Source of the DNA: Oscillospiraceae bacterium
GTDB lineage: Bacteria; Bacillota; Clostridia; Oscillospirales; Butyricicoccaceae
Length of the DNA stretch: 8,887 bases
Direction: 5' to 3'
NCBI GenBank assembly: GCA_902797555.1
Contig: CADBTM010000082.1
Location: 1 to 8,887, forward strand
The notes below the pieces were generated by a model. The model was given only the letters and a program-made list of their open reading frames with translations, was not told where the DNA came from and ran no database searches. Position numbers and translations under genes: made by a program. The stretch's first letter is position 1, and the number at the start of each line of letters is the position of its first letter. Below, in pieces: positions 5,547 to 8,887 of the stretch.

Positions 5547-7535
5547 TTACTTATCGGTATATTTCTTGAACCAATTCGTGATCTCGGTGAGTCGGCGCAC
5601 TCGATGGGTGGGCTTGCCGGAGCGGGAGAGCTCGTGGTTTTCCCCGTGGAAAACCACCATGCGGGTTGGAACGCCCTGCTCCTGCAGCGCGGTGAACATC
5701 TGATAGCCCTCGGAGATGGGGCACCGATAGTCGCAGTCGGAGTGAATGATCAGCGTGGGCGTGCGGAAATTGACGGCATACTTCATGGGAGACTGCTGCC
5801 ACATCTTTTCGGGAGAATCCACAATGTTGGCCGCAGTCTGGTATTCGCCAAAGTGGATTCCGATATCCGACGTGCCGTAAAAGCTGATCCAGTTGGCGAT
5901 GCTCCGCTGGGTGGCGGCGCAGCAGAAGCGGTGGGTGTGACCCACGATCCAGTTGGTCATGAATCCGCCATAGCTGCCGCCGGTGACGGCAACGCGGCTC
6001 CGGTCGATCTGAGGATACTTTTCCAGCACGGCGTCGGTAAAGTCCATGAGATTCCGGAAGTCGTGGACGCCGTAGCGGCCGGTGATATCGGCAAAGTCAT
6101 CTCCCCTGCCGTCCGAGCCGATGGGGTTGCAGAAAAAGACGAAATAGCCCTGCCCCGCCCAGAACTGCATCTCGTGGAAGAAGATCTCCCCATAGACCGT
6201 GCGGGGGCCACCGTGAATGTCCAGAATGGCGGGATAGGTCTTGTTCGGGTCATAGTCCATGGGCTTGAGGATCCAGCCCTCGATCTCCTCCCCTTCGCTC
6301 TGGAGGGTGATGCGCTCATAGCCCGAAACATAGCGATCGCGCAGAACCTCGTCGTTCAGCCCGGTCAGCTTGCGCAGTGCGCCGTCTTCCAGAGCGTACA
6401 GCTCCTGCAGACGGTTTTCCACCATGGCGACGGCGAGAATGCTGCCGTCGGGCGCCACGTCAAAGCAATCCACCGTGCCGGTGCCTTCCCAGACCGGGGT
6501 GATGGCGCCGGTCTCGTCCAGCTTGCGCACATGGCAGTTGCCCCACTGGGTAGAGCAGAAGAAAATACCCTTTTCCGTGGCCTTAAAGCCGTATCCGCCG
6601 CCCAGACGGCAATCCGAGCCGGTGGAGTTGTAATAGTTCCCCACGCTCTCACAGATCCGGGTCAGCGTTCCTGTGTGCACGTCGTAGAAGCAGGCGGCGG
6701 GAGCCTGCTCGTAGGAATGGGTTTCCCCGTCGGAGACCAGAACCAGCAGGCCGCCGTTCCACGCCTCCAGAGCCTTGAAAAAGCGGGTGTTCTGGGGATA
6801 GATGCAGGTGACCTCCCCCGTGGCGGGATCACAGCAGGACAGGCCGGGCTGAAGGAAATTGGAGACGCCCCGATAGGTCTCGCACAGGAACCACAGCTTG
6901 CCGCCCGCCCAGGCCACGCTGCTCACATCGGTGTCCCCTTCGGTCATGCGGCGCACCGAGCCGTCCTTGCTGTCATACACGAAGAGGGCGGTGCGCTCGC
7001 CGCTGCGGAAGGTGCCGCCGTTGAACCAGAAGGGATGCTCCTCCAGCACCTCATAATCGGCGTCCTTTTTCTTTTCGGCGATCTTTTTCTCCTTGTCCTC
7101 CTTGGAGAGCAGATAGGCGTCGGGCTCGTCCCGGTTGATCTGAGCGCAGAAATAGTACCGGCCGTCGTCCATGGGAAACAGTTCGCCCGCGGAAAGGGGC
7201 AGCTCAAAGGCGGGCTGCGCCTCGCCGCCGTCTACCGCCAGACGGTAATAGGAGGTAAAGCTCTCCCCCGCCTCCTGACGCTTTTTTTCGGCGGGTGTGC
7301 GGCAGGCGGGAAAGAGCACATGGGTGTCGTCCTCCCAGAAGAAGGAGCCCTCCTGTCCCAGACCGGACAGGCGCTTCTCCTTGCCGTTTTCATAGAGATA
7401 GAGATAGGCGGGGTAATTGTTCTCCTTTTCGTCGGCCGAGCGCACCACAAAGACTGCCCGCTTGCCATCGGGAGAAAACCGCACATCGGACAAAAACTTA
7501 TACTGCAGAAACTGATCCAGTTCCAGGGGCTTCAT
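5547..7535 (-). CDS. S9-family (prolyl oligopeptidase-like) dipeptidyl aminopeptidase/acylaminoacyl peptidase
   Basis: A 662-residue cytoplasmic serine peptidase with no signal peptide. Residues about 1-400 carry repeated WD/propeller-like strands (FSPDGKRAVFVV at 20-31; FDVAPDGSILAVAMVENRLQ split over 358-376) of the beta-propeller that limits access to short peptides. Residues about 410-662 are the alpha/beta-hydrolase domain: HGGP (441-444; oxyanion region), nucleophile Ser521 in GGSYGGF, Asp602 in HSDCDYRCP and His634 in GENHELSRSG, all typical of the S9C/YuxL-type branch. Length fits the family. A charged insertion (SKEDKEKKIAEKKKD, 144-158) sits in the propeller. GGGAGG lies about 8 nt before ATG 7535. 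It follows fba by 61 bp with a hairpin between and no convincing promoter of its own, so read-through from fba is likely. Exact specificity (acylaminoacyl, dipeptidyl or oligopeptidase) cannot be read from sequence. Confidence 0.9.
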   Translation of the reverse strand: MKPLELDQFLQYKFLSDVRFSPDGKRAVFVVRSADEKENNYPAYLYLYENGKEKRLSGLGQEGSFFWEDDTHVLFPACRTPAEKKRQEAGESFTSYYRLAVDGGEAQPAFELPLSAGELFPMDDGRYYFCAQINRDEPDAYLLSKEDKEKKIAEKKKDADYEVLEEHPFWFNGGTFRSGERTALFVYDSKDGSVRRMTEGDTDVSSVAWAGGKLWFLCETYRGVSNFLQPGLSCCDPATGEVTCIYPQNTRFFKALEAWNGGLLVLVSDGETHSYEQAPAACFYDVHTGTLTRICESVGNYYNSTGSDCRLGGGYGFKATEKGIFFCSTQWGNCHVRKLDETGAITPVWEGTGTVDCFDVAPDGSILAVAMVENRLQELYALEDGALRKLTGLNDEVLRDRYVSGYERITLQSEGEEIEGWILKPMDYDPNKTYPAILDIHGGPRTVYGEIFFHEMQFWAGQGYFVFFCNPIGSDGRGDDFADITGRYGVHDFRNLMDFTDAVLEKYPQIDRSRVAVTGGSYGGFMTNWIVGHTHRFCCAATQRSIANWISFYGTSDIGIHFGEYQTAANIVDSPEKMWQQSPMKYAVNFRTPTLIIHSDCDYRCPISEGYQMFTALQEQGVPTRMVVFHGENHELSRSGKPTHRVRRLTEITNWFKKYTDK

Positions 7536-7561
7536 AAAATGATCCTCCCAATAATAGAATG

Positions 7562-7590
7562 TGGGCTCACAAGGCCTGCTTGTGAGCCCA
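7562..7590 (-). terminator. 12-bp perfect hairpin between fba and the S9 peptidase gene; partial terminator or processing site
   Basis: TGGGCTCACAAG (7562-7573) pairs perfectly with CTTGTGAGCCCA (7579-7590) around a 5-nt loop. On the minus strand it begins 6 nt after the fba stop and is followed by CATTCTATTATT, not a true T-run. It may stabilise the fba 3' end or reduce read-through into the peptidase gene rather than stop transcription completely. Confidence 0.55.
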
Positions 7591-7596
7591 AGAAAA

Positions 7597-8532
7597 TCAG
7601 ATGGTATTGCTGGAGCCCAGCACGTCGCGGATCTTGTGCCGCACCATATCCCGCAGGGCGTCCCGGCCGTCCTTGAGATACTGACGGGGATCGAAATGGT
7701 CGGGATGCTCGTACAGATGCTTGCGGATGGCGGCGGTCATGCCGAGGCGCAGGTCAGAGTCGATGTTGATCTTGCAGACGGCCATCTTGGCGGCCTCGCG
7801 GAGCATCTCCTCGGGGATGCCGATGGCGTCGGGCATGGCTCCGCCGTACTGGTTGACGATCCGGACAAACTCCTGGGGGACGGAGGAGCTGCCGTGGAGC
7901 ACGATGGGGAAGCCGGGCAGACGCCGTCCCACCTCTTCCAGAATGTCAAACCGCAGCTGGGGCTTGACGCCGGGCTTGAACTTGTAGGCGCCGTGGCTGG
8001 TGCCGATGGCGATGGCCAGCGAATCCACACCGGTGCGGGTGACGAACTCCTCCACCTCGGCGGGGTTGGTGAACATGGCGTCGGCCTCCGAAACGTTGAC
8101 CGCGTCCTCGATGCCGGCCAGCTTGCCCAGCTCGCCTTCCACCACCACGCCGTGAGCGTGGGCGTATTCCACCACCTGACGGGTCATGGCGATATTGTCC
8201 TCAAAGCTGTGCTTGCTGCCGTCGATCATCACGGAAGAAAAGCCTCCGTCGATGCAGGCCTTGCAGATCTCAAAGTTTTCGCCGTGATCCAGATGGAGGG
8301 CGATGGGAAGGTCGGTGTCGGCGATGGCGGCCTCCACCAGCTTGGTGAGGTAGATATGCTTTGCATATTTGCGCGCGCCTGCCGAAACCTGCAGGATCAC
8401 GGGGGACTGCTCCAGCTGAGCGGCCTCGGTGATGCCATGGATGATCTCCATGTTGTTGACGTTGAAGGCGCCGATGGCGTAGCCTCCAGCATAGGCTTTT
8501 TCAAACATTTCCTTTGTGGTAACCAGTGGCAT
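7597..8532 (-). CDS. fba: Class II fructose-1,6-bisphosphate aldolase
   Basis: The zinc-dependent cytosolic enzyme reversibly cleaves fructose 1,6-bisphosphate to DHAP and glyceraldehyde 3-phosphate in glycolysis and gluconeogenesis. The 311-residue protein fits clostridial type-B class II aldolases. Seen: AFNVNNMEI (22-30); ALHLDHG with the general acid Asp82 and zinc ligand His83; VEGELGKLAG (131-140) with the conserved Glu134; AIGTSHGAY with His180; VLHGSSSVP with His213, the last two probable zinc ligands; and KINIDSDLR (254-262), which contacts substrate phosphate. The start is ATG 8532 with GGGAGG 8 nt upstream. The frame stays open to 8616, but that extension crosses the promoter. The gene is read from a sigma-A promoter back to back with that of the phosphofructokinase gene, and the S9 peptidase gene follows. 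Tagatose-bisphosphate aldolase belongs to the same superfamily, but the glycolytic neighbour favours FBA. Confidence 0.93.
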   Translation of the reverse strand: MPLVTTKEMFEKAYAGGYAIGAFNVNNMEIIHGITEAAQLEQSPVILQVSAGARKYAKHIYLTKLVEAAIADTDLPIALHLDHGENFEICKACIDGGFSSVMIDGSKHSFEDNIAMTRQVVEYAHAHGVVVEGELGKLAGIEDAVNVSEADAMFTNPAEVEEFVTRTGVDSLAIAIGTSHGAYKFKPGVKPQLRFDILEEVGRRLPGFPIVLHGSSSVPQEFVRIVNQYGGAMPDAIGIPEEMLREAAKMAVCKINIDSDLRLGMTAAIRKHLYEHPDHFDPRQYLKDGRDALRDMVRHKIRDVLGSSNTI

Positions 8533-8575
8533 AGAACGTTCCTCCCAAAAAGTAATGGTATTTGTCTCCGAATCT

Positions 8576-8604
8576 ATTTTATCATTCCTTTTCTTGCGTT
8601 GCAA
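8576..8604 (-). promoter_or_regulatory. Sigma-A-type promoter of fba
   Basis: On the minus strand TTGCAA (8604-8599) and TAAAAT (8581-8576) are separated by 17 bp. The start would be near 8569, giving a leader of about 36 nt. The -35 lies inside the palindrome GTTGCAAC (8598-8605). Confidence 0.7.
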
Positions 8605-8626
8605 CATTGATTTCACGCTTTTCTTG
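8588..8626 (+). repeat. 9-bp direct repeat in the spacers of both divergent promoters
   Basis: CTTTTCTTG occurs at 8588-8596 and again at 8618-8626, same orientation, 30 bp apart (about three helical turns), each followed by YG. One copy lies in the fba promoter spacer and the other in the phosphofructokinase promoter spacer. A shared regulator site is possible; function is inferred from position only. Confidence 0.45.
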
Positions 8627-8635
8627 TGATAGAAT
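8607..8635 (+). promoter_or_regulatory. Sigma-A-type promoter of the phosphofructokinase gene
   Basis: TTGATT (8607-8612) and TAGAAT (8630-8635) are separated by 17 bp, with an extended TG one base before the -10. The start would be near 8642, giving a leader of about 40 nt. Confidence 0.7.
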
Positions 8636-8681
8636 GAAAGAAATCTGGATTCTTTGATTACAAATACGGAGGAACTGCATT

Positions 8682-8887
8682 ATGGAACTTCGCGGAGCCT
8701 GTATCTTCGGGCAGTCGGGCGGCCCCACGTCGGTCATCAACGCCAGCGCCTACGGCGTGTTTGACGAGGCGCTGAAAAGCGGCTGCATCACCAGAGTTTT
8801 GGGCGCGGCCCACGGGATCAAGGGCATTTTGAACGAGCAGCTTTACGACATCGGTCAGGAGGATCCCGCCGAGCTGGCGCTGCTTAA
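8682..8887 (+). CDS. pfp: Phosphofructokinase, probably PPi-dependent (diphosphate-fructose-6-phosphate 1-phosphotransferase); N-terminal 68 residues only
   Basis: The enzyme phosphorylates fructose 6-phosphate to fructose 1,6-bisphosphate in glycolysis; PPi types use pyrophosphate and are reversible. Only 68 complete codons lie in the window. They show the phosphofructokinase phosphate-binding loop in the form GQSGGPTSVINAS (residues 10-22), a form typical of clostridial PPi-type enzymes, where ATP-dependent bacterial PFKs have GGDAPGMNAAIR. The segments RVLGAAHGIKGIL (38-50) and YDIGQEDP (55-62) also agree with that branch. The start is ATG 8682 with GGAGGAA 7 nt upstream. The GGDD versus GGDG motif that best separates PPi from ATP use lies beyond the window, so donor choice is inferred. 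It is divergent from fba, its next step in the pathway. Confidence 0.88.
   Translation, partial: MELRGACIFGQSGGPTSVINASAYGVFDEALKSGCITRVLGAAHGIKGILNEQLYDIGQEDPAELALL

Noticed and set aside
7536..7560. TATTAT just before the S9 peptidase gene as a -10 box
   Set aside because: It lies only 1-2 nt from the ribosome binding site, so transcription would start within or past that site, and there is no -35 at suitable spacing.
5511..7676. A 721-codon open frame on the plus strand opposite the S9 peptidase gene
   Set aside because: Its translation is low-complexity (Gly/Ala/Val/His-rich) with no recognisable motif, while the minus strand encodes a complete S9 peptidase with its catalytic triad. Long antisense frames are expected in GC-rich genes that rarely use codons read as stops on the other strand.
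8533..8616. N-terminal extension of the fba frame to an ATG at 8616
   Set aside because: The extension crosses the sigma-A promoter of fba, lies upstream of the expected transcript start and adds residues unlike aldolase. ATG 8532 has a good ribosome binding site and begins the conserved protein.
1..8887. Mobile element, CRISPR array, tRNA/rRNA or defence system
   Set aside because: No transposase or integrase, no regular repeat-spacer pattern, no tRNA-like sequence and no base-composition break were seen. All the genes have ordinary chromosomal roles.

Overview
The window is ordinary chromosomal DNA from a GC-rich, endospore-forming member of the Clostridia, most likely Oscillospiraceae/Ruminococcaceae-like. 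The inference rests on an intact spoIVB (a gene of endospore formers), an MEP-pathway ispD, a pyrophosphate-type phosphofructokinase N-terminus, strong AGGAGG-type ribosome binding sites, sigma-A-like promoters and GC-rich third codon positions. I see no transposase, integrase, CRISPR array, tRNA or rRNA. Intergenic gaps are all below 300 bases.

Layout from left to right. (1) ispD, minus strand, starting at a GTG at 684 and running off the left edge a few residues before its end; it has its own promoter and a 22-bp dyad over the -35. (2) A tightly packed minus-strand operon, 4143 to 832, encoding an SPFH/zinc-ribbon protein, a membrane-anchored zinc-ribbon protein and a secreted, membrane-anchored TPM-domain protein. 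These are the domain types of Bacillus subtilis YdjI, YdjG and YdjH, which serve the PspA membrane-stress system; here no pspA lies beside them. (3) A 214-bp divergent intergenic region, then spoIVB on the plus strand (4358-5488), the sporulation serine protease with all three catalytic residues. (4) A strong hairpin between convergent genes. (5) On the minus strand, class II fructose-bisphosphate aldolase (8532 to 7597) followed by an S9 prolyl-oligopeptidase-family peptidase (7535 to 5547), separated by a perfect 12-bp hairpin without a U-tract. (6) At the right edge, divergent from fba, the N-terminus of a PPi-dependent phosphofructokinase (from 8682).

The right side is a central-glycolysis locus: the enzymes making and cleaving fructose 1,6-bisphosphate are transcribed back to back from promoters whose -35 boxes are 2 bp apart, with a 9-bp direct repeat in both promoter spacers. 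The left side is an envelope/membrane-surveillance operon next to isoprenoid synthesis. I found no clearly unprecedented system. The items most worth a second look are the pspA-less ydjI-G-H-like operon with its zinc-ribbon-rich proteins and the fba/pfp divergent control region.
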